From a bacterium (GTDB taxonomy: Bacteria; Myxococcota_A; Polyangia; Nannocystales; Nannocystaceae): 64,000 nucleotides of DNA. The notes below the pieces were generated by a model. The model saw only the letters and a list, made by a program, of their open reading frames with translations, made no database searches and was not told the DNA's origin. A program made the position numbers and the translations under genes. Each line of letters opens with the position of its first letter. The first letter of the stretch is position 1. Below, in pieces: positions 30,435-40,232 of the stretch. The stretch is taken from assembly GCA_024742475.1 (NCBI GenBank), contig JANSYI010000035.1, forward strand, positions 1 to 64,000, given 5' to 3'.

Positions 30435-31165
30435 AGCCGCACGCCCTCGCCCTCGTCACCTTGCTCGCGGCCTGCGACTCCGCCTCCTCGTCCGAGTCCG
30501 AGCCCAAGGCTCCGCAGCACTCCGAGGCCGAGGTCACCGCACGCGCCGACGAGGTCTACGCGACCTTTCGAACCTGGCACGACAATCTGCCCGAGTTGGA
30601 TGCGCCAGCGAAGACGTGCAACGACGAGGAGATCGCGGGGTTCGGCACCAAGAACCACGAGATCACCTACCTCGCCTATCAGAGCCTGCGCCGCACGCTC
30701 GGCGAGCCGTGGGACGGCACCAACAGCATGGTCCGTTTCATGACCGACTCCAAGCTGCGCTACGCACCGCGCGAGAAGTTCGACGTGAAGAAGGAGCACA
30801 ACGTCAAGCAGCTCATGCGCATGTGGAACTTCGTGGAGTACGTCGGCGTGGTCGTCCCCACGCACGAGCGCAAGGCCAAGGCGCTGGGTTCCACCACCGG
30901 CTCGGGCGGTGCGCTGAAGGGGCAGCTCGTCATCTTCCGCAAGGGCGAGCCCGACCCGCTGTGCCACACACCCTTCGACGTCGTCTCGACCAGCGCCACC
31001 TCCTACAGCGCTGCGCTCGGGGCCAGCGAATCCGAGAAGACGAGCAAGGCGACGCACGCGCTCAAGAAGCAGACCTGCTACGACCTGCGCAAGGGCCTCG
31101 AAGAGCGCATCGGCACCCTGACCGGGGCGCTGAAGGCGGGCTACATCGAATGCAACGCCGTGTAG
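30431..31165 (+). CDS. Lipoprotein of unknown function
   Basis: The 244-residue product has lipobox TLLAACDS. A short Ser/Glu linker is followed by a mostly helical domain with Cys in K-T-C-N-D-E-E, PLCHTPFD, K-Q-T-C-Y-D-L-R-K and a final Y-I-E-C-N. Four spaced Cys suggest disulfides. The GTG start overlaps the kinase stop by 4 nt (GTGA). No family recognised. Proximity to the sensor kinase could mean a shared envelope function. Confidence 0.78.
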   Translation: MKPHALALVTLLAACDSASSSESEPKAPQHSEAEVTARADEVYATFRTWHDNLPELDAPAKTCNDEEIAGFGTKNHEITYLAYQSLRRTLGEPWDGTNSMVRFMTDSKLRYAPREKFDVKKEHNVKQLMRMWNFVEYVGVVVPTHERKAKALGSTTGSGGALKGQLVIFRKGEPDPLCHTPFDVVSTSATSYSAALGASESEKTSKATHALKKQTCYDLRKGLEERIGTLTGALKAGYIECNAV

Positions 31166-31175
31166 ACGTTTGCGC

Positions 31176-31191
31176 GTGAGCCGGCGCTCAC
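31176..31191 (+). terminator. Hairpin after the lipoprotein gene
   Basis: GTGAGC and GCTCAC pair around CGGC, 11 nt after the stop codon. No T tract follows. It separates the lipoprotein from the formate dehydrogenase operon. Confidence 0.35.
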
Positions 31192-31246
31192 CGGGAACAT
31201 CGGCCTCCCGCTCGCCGCCCCTGATACCCTGGCGACGAGCCCCGCC

Positions 31247-32890
31247 GTGCCCCAACCGACCGATGCCGAGCTGATTGCGACCTGGGCCTCGCAGCCCGCC
31301 CCGCTGCTGCCCCTCCTCCACGCGTTTCACGACCGCGACGGATATCTGTCCGACGACGCGATTCGAGCGGTGGCCAAGGGCCTGAAGATGCCCGCGGCCG
31401 ACCTGTTCGGCACGGTGACCTTCTACCACCACTTCGCCCGCACCCCCGGAGGCCTCGACCAGCCGCGCGTATGCGACGGACCGGTGTGCCGCATGCGGGG
31501 CTACGACGGCCTTCACGCCGCACTCACCGACGCCTCGCCCATGCCATGCGCGGGCCGATGCGACGGCCCCATCCCGGTACTCACCGGCCACACCGTGCGC
31601 GTGGGCACCAGCGCCGGAGCGCTGCAGGAGGTCCCCACGCCGCTGCCTCCCGCCTACCCCGGCAAGGGCAGCGAGTGCGTGTTTGCCAGCATTCGCGAGC
31701 CCGACAGGGCCACCCTCGACGGCTACCGCCGCACCGGGGGCTACGTCGCGCTCGAGACGGTCCGCGCCGACGCGTCCGGTGTGCTGGGCACCCTCGAGCA
31801 AAGCGGCCTCGCCGGGCGCGGTGGCGCCGGCTTCCCCACGGCCCGCAAGTGGCGAGCCGTCGCAGAGGCCGACGCCCGCGGCGGACACAAGACCATCGTC
31901 TGCAACGCCGACGAGGGCGAGCCGGGCTGCTTCAAGGACCGCGCGCTCATGGACCACGACCCGCACGCGCTCGTCGAAGGCATGACGATCGCGGCGCTGG
32001 TCACCGGAGCGAGCGTCGGCTTCATCTACCTGCGCTACGAGTATCCGCAGACCGTGCCCATCCTGCAGAAGGCGATCGACGACGCCAAGAACGCGGGGTT
32101 GCTCGAGGGCTTCGACCTCATGATCCGCCGCGGCGCCGGAGCGTACGTGTGCGGCGAAGAGACGAGCCTGCTCAACTCGCTCGAAGGCAAGCACCCCTTC
32201 CCGCGCAACCGACCGCCCTACCCCGTCACGCACGGCTATGACGACCGCCCCACCGTGGTCAACAACGTCGAGACGCTGTGCGCGGTGGCGCCGATCCTCC
32301 GCAACGGTGCGCAGTGGTATCGCGACCTGGGCCTGGGCGAGCACGCCGGCACCAAGGTCATCAGCCTCTCGGGCGACGTGACCAGGCCCGGCAACTACGA
32401 GGTCCCCATCGGTCTGCCGCTGATGGAGCTCGTCGACGACTGGGCCGGCGGACCCCTGCCCGGCCGCACCGTGCAGGCCGCCACCATGGCCGGCCTCTCG
32501 GGCGGCTTCGTCGCGGGTGACGACCTGTCGATCACCCTCGACGAGCCCGCCCTCCGCGCCAAGGGGTCGTTTCTCGGTGCGGGCGGCATCATGGTGTTCG
32601 ACGACTCGCGCGACATGGTCGACGTGTCCCATCAGGCCATGTCGTTCTTCGCCCACGAGTCGTGCGGCAAGTGTTTCCCCTGCCGCATCGGCACCCAGCG
32701 CCTCGCCGAGCGTCTCGGCGGCCAAGGGCCCAGCGCGCTCCCGGTCTGGAACCAAGAGGTCCTCGACATCGGCAGCGCCATGAAGGCCACCAGCGCCTGC
32801 GGCCTGGGCACCGCGGCGCCCCTCATCACCGACAGTCTCCTGCGCTACTTCCCCGAGCGCGTCCAGCAACACGTGGAGAAGAACCGATGA
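31247..32890 (+). CDS. NAD-dependent formate dehydrogenase, fused gamma (FdsG/NuoE-like) and beta (FdsB/NuoF-like) subunit
   Basis: The 547-residue protein joins two subunits. Residues 1-130 match the NuoE/FdsG thioredoxin-like [2Fe-2S] domain, with ligands in CDGPVCRMRG and CAGRCD. Residues 150-547 match NuoF/FdsB: GRGGAGFPTARKW and NADEGEPGCFKDR for FMN/NADH, GAGAYVCGEETSLLNSLEG, and the [4Fe-4S] site SCGKCFPCRIG (Cys473, 476, 479) with a later Cys in S-A-C-G-L-G. This module passes electrons from formate to NAD+. The GTG start is placed by homology of the N-terminus. The next gene overlaps its stop by 4 nt (ATGA), so the two are translationally coupled. Confidence 0.9.
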   Translation: MPQPTDAELIATWASQPAPLLPLLHAFHDRDGYLSDDAIRAVAKGLKMPAADLFGTVTFYHHFARTPGGLDQPRVCDGPVCRMRGYDGLHAALTDASPMPCAGRCDGPIPVLTGHTVRVGTSAGALQEVPTPLPPAYPGKGSECVFASIREPDRATLDGYRRTGGYVALETVRADASGVLGTLEQSGLAGRGGAGFPTARKWRAVAEADARGGHKTIVCNADEGEPGCFKDRALMDHDPHALVEGMTIAALVTGASVGFIYLRYEYPQTVPILQKAIDDAKNAGLLEGFDLMIRRGAGAYVCGEETSLLNSLEGKHPFPRNRPPYPVTHGYDDRPTVVNNVETLCAVAPILRNGAQWYRDLGLGEHAGTKVISLSGDVTRPGNYEVPIGLPLMELVDDWAGGPLPGRTVQAATMAGLSGGFVAGDDLSITLDEPALRAKGSFLGAGGIMVFDDSRDMVDVSHQAMSFFAHESCGKCFPCRIGTQRLAERLGGQGPSALPVWNQEVLDIGSAMKATSACGLGTAAPLITDSLLRYFPERVQQHVEKNR

Positions 32891-35592
32891 CCGATACCCC
32901 CACCTTCGAGCTCGACGGTGAAGCCGTCCCGTTCACCCCGGGCGAGACGATCTACGAGGTCTCCCAGCGCCACCAGGCCAACATCCCCACGCTCTGCTAC
33001 GACGACCGGCTCGAGCCCTTCGGCGGCTGCCGCCTGTGCGTGGTCGAAGTCGAGGGCTACCGCAACCCGGTCGCGTCGTGCACCACCGTCGCGATGGCGG
33101 GCATGAAGGTGCGTACCGCCACCGCGCAGGTCGAAAAACACCGCAAGACGCTGGTGGAGCTGCTCACCTCCGAGAACCCGCACAAGAAGATCGACCCGCT
33201 GCGGGGCGCGGCCTCGCAAGAGCTGGTCACGCTGCAGCGACGCTACGGCGCCACCGGAGAGCGCTTCGCGGGCAAGACCTCGGGCACCTCGCGCGAGGAC
33301 GACCCCAACCCGTTCATCCTGCGCGACTACGACCAGTGCATCTCCTGCTACCGCTGCGTGCGCGTGTGCGCCGAGCAGGAGAGCGACTACGCGATCAGCG
33401 TGATGAACCGCGGGTTCTCCACGCAGATCACCACCGAGTTCGACAACCTGCTCGAAGACTCCGACTGCACGTTCTGCGGACAGTGCGTCCAGACCTGTCC
33501 CACCGGTGCGCTCGCCGACCGCAAGGCTCTGCGCGCCGAGTCGCTGCCCGAGCCGCTCGAAGCCACGCGCTCGGTGTGCCCGTACTGCGGCGTGGGCTGC
33601 TCGGTCGACCTCATGTCCAAGGGTGACAAGCTCGTCGCCATCCGCCCCGCCCGGGACGGCGGCGCCAACGAGGGCGCGCTGTGTGTCAAAGGCCAGTTCG
33701 CCTTCGACTTCGTGCAGCACGACGACCGCCTGGCCTATCCCATGGTCCGCGAGAGGGGCGAGCTGCGGCGCGCCAGCTGGGACGAAGCGCTCGACCGCGC
33801 CGCCGAGGGCCTCGCGGCGGCCTCCCGCGACCACGGCCGACACAGTGTCTACGCCGTGGCGTCCGGCCGGGCTCCGCACGAGTCCACGTACACGCTGCAA
33901 AAGCTCATCCGAGCGGGCTTCGGCACCAACTACATAGACAACTGCTCCAGGGCGTGACACGCCCCCACGGTCGCCGGTCTGGCGGCCACCATCGGACGAG
34001 GAGCCATGTCCAACCCGCTCTCCGACATGGAGCGGCCCGACGTCATCTTTGCGATCGGCACCAACATGACCGGGTGCCACCCGGTCGCGGCCACGCGCAT
34101 CAAGAAGGCGCAGGACAAGGGCGCCATGATGATCGTCGCCGACCCGCGGCGCATTCCGCTGGCCCAGCGCGCCGACCTTCACCTGCAGCTCAACGTGGGC
34201 ACCGACGTCGCCCTACTGCTGGGCATGGCCCACGTCATCGCGCGCGAGGGCCTCGTGAACGAGTCGTTCATCGCCGCGCGCACCACCGAATCCGGGGCGT
34301 TCCTCGAGCACGTGAAGCGCTTCACCCCGCAGTGGGCCGAGTCGATCTGCGGCGTGCCTGCGGCCGACATCGAGACGGCGGCGCTCGCCTACGGCCGAGC
34401 CGATCGGGGCGCCATCTTCTACACGCTGGGCATCACCGAGCACATCTGCGGCGTCGACAACGTGCAGAGCCTGTGCAACCTGGCCCTCATGACCGGGCAC
34501 ATCGGCAGGCCCGGCACCGGCATCAACCCGATGCGGGGCCAGAACAACATTCAAGGCGCCGGCGATGCGGGCGGCTTGCCCAACAACTACGTCGGCTTTC
34601 AGCCCGTCGACGATCCCGCCAACCAAGCGCGCTTCTCCAAGGCGTACGGCCGGCAGATCGACGGCGAGCGCGGCATCACCAAGGTGCGCGCGCTCGACTA
34701 CGCCGCCGAGGGCAAGATGAAGGCGATGGTGATCTGCGGCGAGAACACCGTGGTCTCCGACCCCGACCGACACCACTGCGAGAAGGCCCTGAAGAACCTC
34801 GACACCCTCGTGGTGATCGACATCTTCAAGACCGAGACCGCCGAGCTGGCCGACGTCGTGCTGCCCGCGAGCGCGTGGGCCGAGACCGACGGGGTCTTCA
34901 CCAACACCGAGCGCCGCATCCAGAGGGTGCGCGCGGCCGTCCCGGCCCACGGCGAGTCCAAGCCCGAGTGGTGGATCCTCTCGCAGATCGCCCGCCGCAT
35001 GGAGCTACCCGGGTTCGAATACGAGTCCGCCAAGGACGTGTTCAACGAGCTGTGCAGCCTCAGCGAGATCTACCGGGGCGTCGACTGGGACAAGGCCGGC
35101 GAGGCCAAGTACCACTGGCCCGTGCCCGCCGAAGGCCACCCGGGCACGCCGCGCCTTCACGAAGAAGACTTCCCCACCCCCAGCGGCAAGGGCACGTTCA
35201 AGCGCGTCGAGTTCCGCGAGCCCGCCGAGGTGGTCGACGACGACTTCCCCGTCTGGCTCACCACCGGAAGGCGGCTGCAGCACTACCACACGCGCACCAT
35301 GACCGGCCGCGCCGGCATGCACTACTTCGTGCCCCAAGAGACGCTCGAGGTGCACCCCGCCGACGCCGACGCCTGGGGCCTGAAGCACGGCGGCCGCGTG
35401 AAGATGGCCTCCAAGCGCGGCGAGGTCGAGCTCGCCGTCGAGGTCACCGACCGCAGCCCTCGCGGCACCGTCTTCTGCAGCTTCAGCTTCGGCGACACCC
35501 CGGTCAACGAGCTGACCGGCGCCGGCTACGACCCGATTACCGAGACCGCCGAGCTGAAGGTCTGCCCGGTGAAGCTGGTCGCGGTCACCTGA
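32887..35592 (+). CDS. fdhA: NAD-dependent formate dehydrogenase alpha subunit, selenocysteine-containing (UGA at 33955-33957)
   Basis: One 901-residue protein is read through an in-frame TGA at codon 357. Order: N-terminal [2Fe-2S] domain (Cys37, 48, 51, 65), two [4Fe-4S] sites (CISCYRC near 151; CTFCGQC near 194), the molybdopterin-oxidoreductase [4Fe-4S] CPYCGVGC (from 231), then the active site D-N-C-S-R-A-Sec-H-A-P-T-V-A-G-L. The Sec falls exactly where formate dehydrogenases carry Cys or Sec, and homology continues without shift (MSNPLSDMERPD, GRPGTGINPMRGQNNIQGA). A conventional caller would split it at 33957 and restart at ATG 34006. Mo/W-bis-MGD enzyme oxidising formate to CO2 with the fused FdsGB partner. 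fdhD and the sel genes are not in the window. Confidence 0.93.
33958..33992 (+). promoter_or_regulatory. Bacterial SECIS-like hairpin for selenocysteine insertion
   Basis: GGTCGCC (33969-33975) pairs with GGCGGCC (33981-33987) around the loop GGTCT. The loop begins 18 nt after the TGA. From memory, the E. coli fdhF SECIS has the same GGUCU apical sequence at the same distance. SelB-bound Sec-tRNA would be recruited here. Confidence 0.85.
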
Positions 35593-35610
35593 ACAAAGGT
35601 CCTTGTGCCC

Positions 35611-35639
35611 ATCTACTAATTTAGTACATATTAGTAGAT
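35611..35639. promoter_or_regulatory. AT-rich palindromic operator candidate upstream of fic
   Basis: A perfect 10-bp inverted repeat ATCTACTAAT / ATTAGTAGAT (35611-35620, 35630-35639) contains a nested TACTAA-T-TTAGTA, giving three TTAGTA-type half-sites. It is strikingly AT-rich for this genome and ends 3 nt before the fic start. Probably a repressor site, perhaps for Fic's own winged-helix tail. Confidence 0.65.
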
Positions 35640-35642
35640 GAA

Positions 35643-36971
35643 TTGAAGATCCCCGCGTCACCGCCGCCGCTCGACCGCTGCGTGGCCGAGCTCGCAAAGC
35701 ACGGCAACTGGACGAATCTGTCCAGTACGGACCGCAAGGGCCGATACCTGCACTGGGACGAGCTTCGCCATCGCGCGCCCCCGGGCGCGCTGTCTCTCGA
35801 GGCGTGGTGGGGGACATTCAAGCTCGCCAGGGCCGGAGCGCGGAGGCTGCCACTCACCGACACGCTCGGCCGCCCCTTCATCTACAACCTGCCCGACGAG
35901 CCCGCGCTCCGCGGAATCCACGAGATCGACAGCCGTACCCACGGTGCGGTCAGCATGGACGGCCAGCTCCGCTCCAGCGGTGCTCGCGACCGCTACATCG
36001 TGATGTCGTTGATGGAGGAGGCGATCACCTCGAGCCAGCTCGAGGGCGCCGCGACCACCCGCAAGGTCGCCCAGCAGATGCTCCGCACGAAGCGGAAGCC
36101 TCGCAACACCCACGAGCGGATGATCGCCAACAACTATCGGGCGATGGAGTGGGTTCGCGAGCACGTCGACGAGCCCATCACGCCTGAGCTCGTCCTCGAG
36201 TTGCACCATCACCTCACCGTCGGAACGCTCGAGCGCAACGACGAGTCTGGGCGACTACGACGGCCGGACGAGAAGATCTTCGTCAAGAGCGACTCCGGCG
36301 AGATCCTACACGACCCTCCGCCCAGCGAGACGCTTCCCGAGCGACTCGAAGCGATGTGCGCCTTCGCCAACGACCCCGGCACCCAAGGCGCGTTCGTTCC
36401 GCCGATCGTGCGGGCGATCTTGGTGCACTTCTGGCTGGCCTACGACCACCCCTTCGTCGATGGCAACGGCCGAACAGCCCGCGCGCTGTTCTATTGGTCG
36501 GCGCTTCGCTCGGGCTACTGGCTGCTCGAGTTCATCACGATCTCCCGCGTCATCAAGCGTGCGCCCGCCAAGTACGGCAGGGCGTTCCTGCACACCGAGA
36601 CCGACGACAACGACGCGACGTACTTCATCATCCACCAGCTCGAGGTGATCCAGCGAGCGATCGACGACCTGCGGCGATACATCGAGCGCTCGCTCGATGA
36701 GCAGCGAACCTTCGACGGGTTGCTACGCGCGACCAACCGCTTCAACCATCGACAGGTGGCGCTCCTGCGGCACGCGCTGGCCCACTCGGGGCGCGAGTAC
36801 ACCATTCGAGAGCACCAGTCGTATCACGCCGTCGTGTATCAGACCGCTCGGACCGATCTGCTCGGCCTCGAAGCCGAAGGTCTGCTGACCTCGCTGAAGA
36901 GGGGGAAGACGCTGCACTTCCTCCCGGCCGAAGATCTCGAAGCCGTTCTGAGGCGACGCGTCGATTCGTAG
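35643..36971 (+). CDS. Fic-family AMP-transferase with N-terminal inhibitory motif and winged-helix tail
   Basis: The 442-residue protein has the Fic catalytic motif HPFVDGNGRTAR (from residue 269), complete with His and the Asn-Gly-Arg anion site. An N-terminal inhibitory motif SSQLEG (residues 130-135) matches the S-x-x-x-E-G of class II Fic proteins, which are self-inhibited. A C-terminal region (about 365-440, R-H-A-L-A-H-S-G-R-E-Y-T-I, then L-L-G-L-E-A-E-G-L-L) looks like a winged helix. Fic proteins transfer AMP to target proteins; the target is unknown. The TTG at 35643 is the first possible start after an in-frame TAG at 35622. A GTG 12 codons later (35679) is an alternative. Confidence 0.9.
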   Translation: MKIPASPPPLDRCVAELAKHGNWTNLSSTDRKGRYLHWDELRHRAPPGALSLEAWWGTFKLARAGARRLPLTDTLGRPFIYNLPDEPALRGIHEIDSRTHGAVSMDGQLRSSGARDRYIVMSLMEEAITSSQLEGAATTRKVAQQMLRTKRKPRNTHERMIANNYRAMEWVREHVDEPITPELVLELHHHLTVGTLERNDESGRLRRPDEKIFVKSDSGEILHDPPPSETLPERLEAMCAFANDPGTQGAFVPPIVRAILVHFWLAYDHPFVDGNGRTARALFYWSALRSGYWLLEFITISRVIKRAPAKYGRAFLHTETDDNDATYFIIHQLEVIQRAIDDLRRYIERSLDEQRTFDGLLRATNRFNHRQVALLRHALAHSGREYTIREHQSYHAVVYQTARTDLLGLEAEGLLTSLKRGKTLHFLPAEDLEAVLRRRVDS

Positions 36972-37040
36972 CGCACCGCTCCTCGACAGTTTGCGAGACC
37001 GCTGAGGTATCCGCCTACGGCTGCGCGTTGTCGAGCGCGT

Positions 37041-39812
37041 ATGCGAACCCTCCCCCGATACGCCGCGTTTGCGGTCTGCCTGGGCCTGACGGCCGCTGTG
37101 GCTGGCGATGCCGAGGCTGCAGCGGTGCACCAAGACCAGACCGCCGACCGACTCTACTTCACCTATCACCTGCTCCAGCCAGGACAGACGGTCACCTACG
37201 CGCTCACGAGCCTCTCGCGGAACGCCGCGCCCGTGATGCACCTGTGGGAATTCGGCACGGGCGAGGTGGCCCAAGACACCGCATCGGTCACGTTCACCAA
37301 CGGCAGCAACCAGATTCGCCACTACTACCTGATGGTGCGGGCATCGGACGCGTCCTCGCACGGGACGGCCGTGCTCCTGCGAAACGGCGCGTCGATGGGC
37401 GCCATCCCGGTAGGCGGCGTCCGGCTCGATGTCGACGGAGGCTTCGACGTCGAACATGAAGCCATGGCAGCGCCCGGGGGTCCGGTCGACCTCATCGCGA
37501 TGGGCCTGCACGAGAGCGGCCACATGGTCGACCTCGACCTCAGCGGCGGCGTGGGCCTGGGCACCAAGCTCGACCACCCCGACATCGACGAGGTCGTGGT
37601 CGGCGTTCGCTACGGGCTCCCCGGTCCGATCAACGTCTACTCCAACGACCCGCTCGACGGCGACGGCGACGGTCTAGGGTGGCGGCTCGAGCTCGCGCTG
37701 GGCACCTGTGACGACGCCACGATGCCCGGATGTGCGAGCGTCATCGACCCCGCCGACACCGACCGGGACGGCATTCCCGACGGCGCCGAGGTGCTGGGCA
37801 TCGACGCCTGGCCGGCGCCGCAGTACCTGCCGATGTACGGGGCGGACCCCCTGCACAAGGACGTCTTCGTGGAGGTCGATCACCACGACGACCTGGCGAC
37901 GCTGCCGCTCGATGAAGACGACGTGCTCGAGATCAACGCCATCTTCTCCGATGGCTCGGAGGTCGACCTGCAAAACCCCGACGGACTGCCGGGTGTGCGC
38001 GTGCATATGGACATCGGCACGCCTTGCCCCAACGCCGTGGCGCTCTGCGGCGACTGGGAGGGCAGCAACGCGGTCCCCGACGGAACGTCGTACGGCTCCG
38101 CTGCCGACACGTATCGCGCAGTGTCTCGGCAGGGTGTGTTCCGCTACGCCCTGATGAGCGTCGGCGGAGGAGGCCAGGCGTGGCAGCCCGGCGACCGCCT
38201 GGGATGGGGCGGCAACGCCTACAACCCCAACATCGCGGCGTTCGTGCACGAGCTCGGACACAGCGTGGGCGTGGCGCACTACGGCCACGTCAACTGGGGT
38301 GCCTCCAACGGCAAGCCGCACTACGACAGCCTGATGAACTACGCCTTCACCTACTCGGCCGGCAAGTTCTCGCTGGGCGAGTCCACGGTGGTGCTCGATC
38401 CCAGCTTCGTCGAGGAGGAGGCCGGCCTCGGCATGGACGCAAGCCACCTGCAAGGCTACCCCTACTATCGGGTGGTTGGTGCGAGCGGACAGGTCGACTG
38501 GAACTTCGACAAAAAATACTCGCCCGAACCCGTCCGCGCCCCCGTGACCTACGCGTCGACGGCGGGCAGCGGCGCGCTCTCGACCAACTACGAGAACATT
38601 CACACCGAGCCCGACCTTCCCGCCGCAACCCCAGCCTTGGTCAAGGCCGGCGACCGCCTCTACGCGGTGTACGTCGACGACGGCCGGATGGTGTACCGCT
38701 TCGCCGAGATGAACGGCCCGGGCTCGGACGGTTCGTGCCCTGGGGGCGGCACCCTCGGTGACGACTGCGCCGATTGGAGCGCCGCGGTCGAGGTCCCGAC
38801 GGACTTCGACGTGTTGGGCGTCTCCGCCATCTTCGAGGACGGCCTGATGGTGCTCGCGTATCGAAGCGAGAACAACACGCTTCGGGTTCGCCGCATGCTC
38901 GTCGCGAGCTCCGGTCAGCTGACGCTCGTCGGCAACGGATCCGGCAACGAGTTTCACGTCGCCAACACGGACCGCGAACCCGAGCTGCAGGCCGTCCGCG
39001 TGTCGCCCACCCACTTTGGCGGTGACGACCACGTGATCGGCATCTTCTACCGAGGCATCGGCGGCGAGTATCGGTGGGAGACGATGACGTCCGCATGGCA
39101 CGGATGGTCGACCGACCGCGGCGCGCTGCTCGACGAGAGCGCAGCGACGATCGCCGGCGAGCACGCGCCGTCGTTCACGAGCTGGCCCTACGACCAACAC
39201 GCCACCGTTCGCGGCACGATCTGCGGGGCGCTCTCCGACCCCGGCGGCGAGGTCCGGCTGTATTGCTACGACCGCGACTCCAACCGGTTCGAGCTGCACG
39301 CTGCGTTCTCGGGCACCGGCCCGCAGACGGCGGGCAAACCCGGCATCGCCTACCACGCCTACCGAGCGGCCGACGGCACGCCGCTCGACGGTGATGCCCA
39401 CCGCGGCGCGCTGTGGCTCACCGTCACCGAGGAGAACACCGACTACGACAAGGTGAGGGTGTGGATCAGCGACCCGATCAGCGAAGCCTTTGGCGAAGAG
39501 CTGAGCGAGGCCTGGTTCCCCTCGGGCAGGGGCAGCGGCTTCTGGCACAACACGTGGACCAACGTCGCCGACGGCTCGGGCCAGGCGATGTACGACGACG
39601 AGACGCTCGGTGCGATGAAAGGCCTCTCCGTCCGGGACCTCAGCAGCGACACCGCGAGCACGCAGCGGGCGGTCCGGTTCGCGCCGTTCGCCGACGGCAG
39701 CTTCGCGACGGCGCTTCGCGACGGAAACGACTTTCGAGTCATGGAGCGGGGCATCTGTCGCGGCCTCGCCTCCGCAGCCACCTGTGGACCCTCGACGTGG
39801 GGCCTGAACTAG
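37041..39812 (+). CDS. Secreted metzincin-type zinc metalloprotease
   Basis: The 923-residue protein has a signal peptide (AFAVCLGLTAAVAGDAEA). A beta-rich N-terminal region and Asp-rich calcium-type loops (DGDGDG; DPADTDRDGIPDGAE) come next. The zinc site HELGHSVGVAH (403-413) and Met-turn S-L-M-N-Y-A-F define a metzincin. The last 400 residues are repeated beta-strand blocks without a recognised binding domain. The catalytic His/Glu residues are all present. It probably digests external protein, as in predatory myxobacteria; that role is inference. The next lipoprotein gene starts within 20 bp. Confidence 0.88.
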   Translation: MRTLPRYAAFAVCLGLTAAVAGDAEAAAVHQDQTADRLYFTYHLLQPGQTVTYALTSLSRNAAPVMHLWEFGTGEVAQDTASVTFTNGSNQIRHYYLMVRASDASSHGTAVLLRNGASMGAIPVGGVRLDVDGGFDVEHEAMAAPGGPVDLIAMGLHESGHMVDLDLSGGVGLGTKLDHPDIDEVVVGVRYGLPGPINVYSNDPLDGDGDGLGWRLELALGTCDDATMPGCASVIDPADTDRDGIPDGAEVLGIDAWPAPQYLPMYGADPLHKDVFVEVDHHDDLATLPLDEDDVLEINAIFSDGSEVDLQNPDGLPGVRVHMDIGTPCPNAVALCGDWEGSNAVPDGTSYGSAADTYRAVSRQGVFRYALMSVGGGGQAWQPGDRLGWGGNAYNPNIAAFVHELGHSVGVAHYGHVNWGASNGKPHYDSLMNYAFTYSAGKFSLGESTVVLDPSFVEEEAGLGMDASHLQGYPYYRVVGASGQVDWNFDKKYSPEPVRAPVTYASTAGSGALSTNYENIHTEPDLPAATPALVKAGDRLYAVYVDDGRMVYRFAEMNGPGSDGSCPGGGTLGDDCADWSAAVEVPTDFDVLGVSAIFEDGLMVLAYRSENNTLRVRRMLVASSGQLTLVGNGSGNEFHVANTDREPELQAVRVSPTHFGGDDHVIGIFYRGIGGEYRWETMTSAWHGWSTDRGALLDESAATIAGEHAPSFTSWPYDQHATVRGTICGALSDPGGEVRLYCYDRDSNRFELHAAFSGTGPQTAGKPGIAYHAYRAADGTPLDGDAHRGALWLTVTEENTDYDKVRVWISDPISEAFGEELSEAWFPSGRGSGFWHNTWTNVADGSGQAMYDDETLGAMKGLSVRDLSSDTASTQRAVRFAPFADGSFATALRDGNDFRVMERGICRGLASAATCGPSTWGLN

Positions 39813-39829
39813 TCATGGAGACCCCTACG

Positions 39830-40183
39830 ATGAAACACCCAATCCTTCGCCTCTTCCTCCCTCTGCTCATGCTCGCCGCGGGGGGATGCGATGAGCATGT
39901 CACCGCGGACGAGCTCGACGAACCTTCGGCCGCCGCGGATGCCGGCGTCGACGACGAGCTCGCTGCCGCCCCCTGCCTCACCGACAGCGTGGAGCCAGGC
40001 GCGCTTCCCACCCCGCCGCGGGGCATGCTCGAGCCCCGGTTCCGCATCGACGAGTCCGAGGACCTCTCCCCGGAGGCGCTCGTGCCTCCGCCCCCGACGG
40101 ATGACGAGCTGCGAGCTGCGCTCGAATACTCGGATCGCCACGCCAACGGCGAGGTCAAGCTGCGCGACCGCGACTCTGGGTAG
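39830..40183 (+). CDS. Small acidic lipoprotein following the protease
   Basis: The 117-residue product has a clear lipoprotein signal (LLMLAAGGCDE) and a Glu/Asp/Pro-rich remainder with one further Cys. ATG 39815 would add five residues; 39830 gives the better signal. It is probably co-transcribed with the metalloprotease. A pro-peptide or inhibitor-like partner role is possible but unsupported by any motif. Confidence 0.7.
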   Translation: MKHPILRLFLPLLMLAAGGCDEHVTADELDEPSAAADAGVDDELAAAPCLTDSVEPGALPTPPRGMLEPRFRIDESEDLSPEALVPPPPTDDELRAALEYSDRHANGEVKLRDRDSG

Positions 40184-40205
40184 CCGCCCTCCTCCCCGAG
40201 AGATA

Positions 40206-40232
40206 CGCGGGCCGGTTGCAACCCGGCTCGCG
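40206..40232. promoter_or_regulatory. Imperfect palindrome upstream of catalase
   Basis: A 27-bp near-palindrome centred on GGTTGCAACC (arms CGCG...CGCG, one mismatch and one inserted base) ends 18 nt before the catalase ATG. It may be an operator, or a terminator for the upstream gene; there is no T tract. Confidence 0.4.

Noticed and set aside
30284..32872. 862-codon minus-strand frame opposite the formate dehydrogenase region
   Set aside because: The plus strand carries complete NuoE/NuoF motifs; the reverse frame is low-complexity.
34006..35592. Separate gene for the second half of formate dehydrogenase alpha
   Set aside because: It lacks the N-terminal cofactor part, starts mid-domain, and is in frame with the upstream half across a TGA at the catalytic position with a SECIS-like hairpin.
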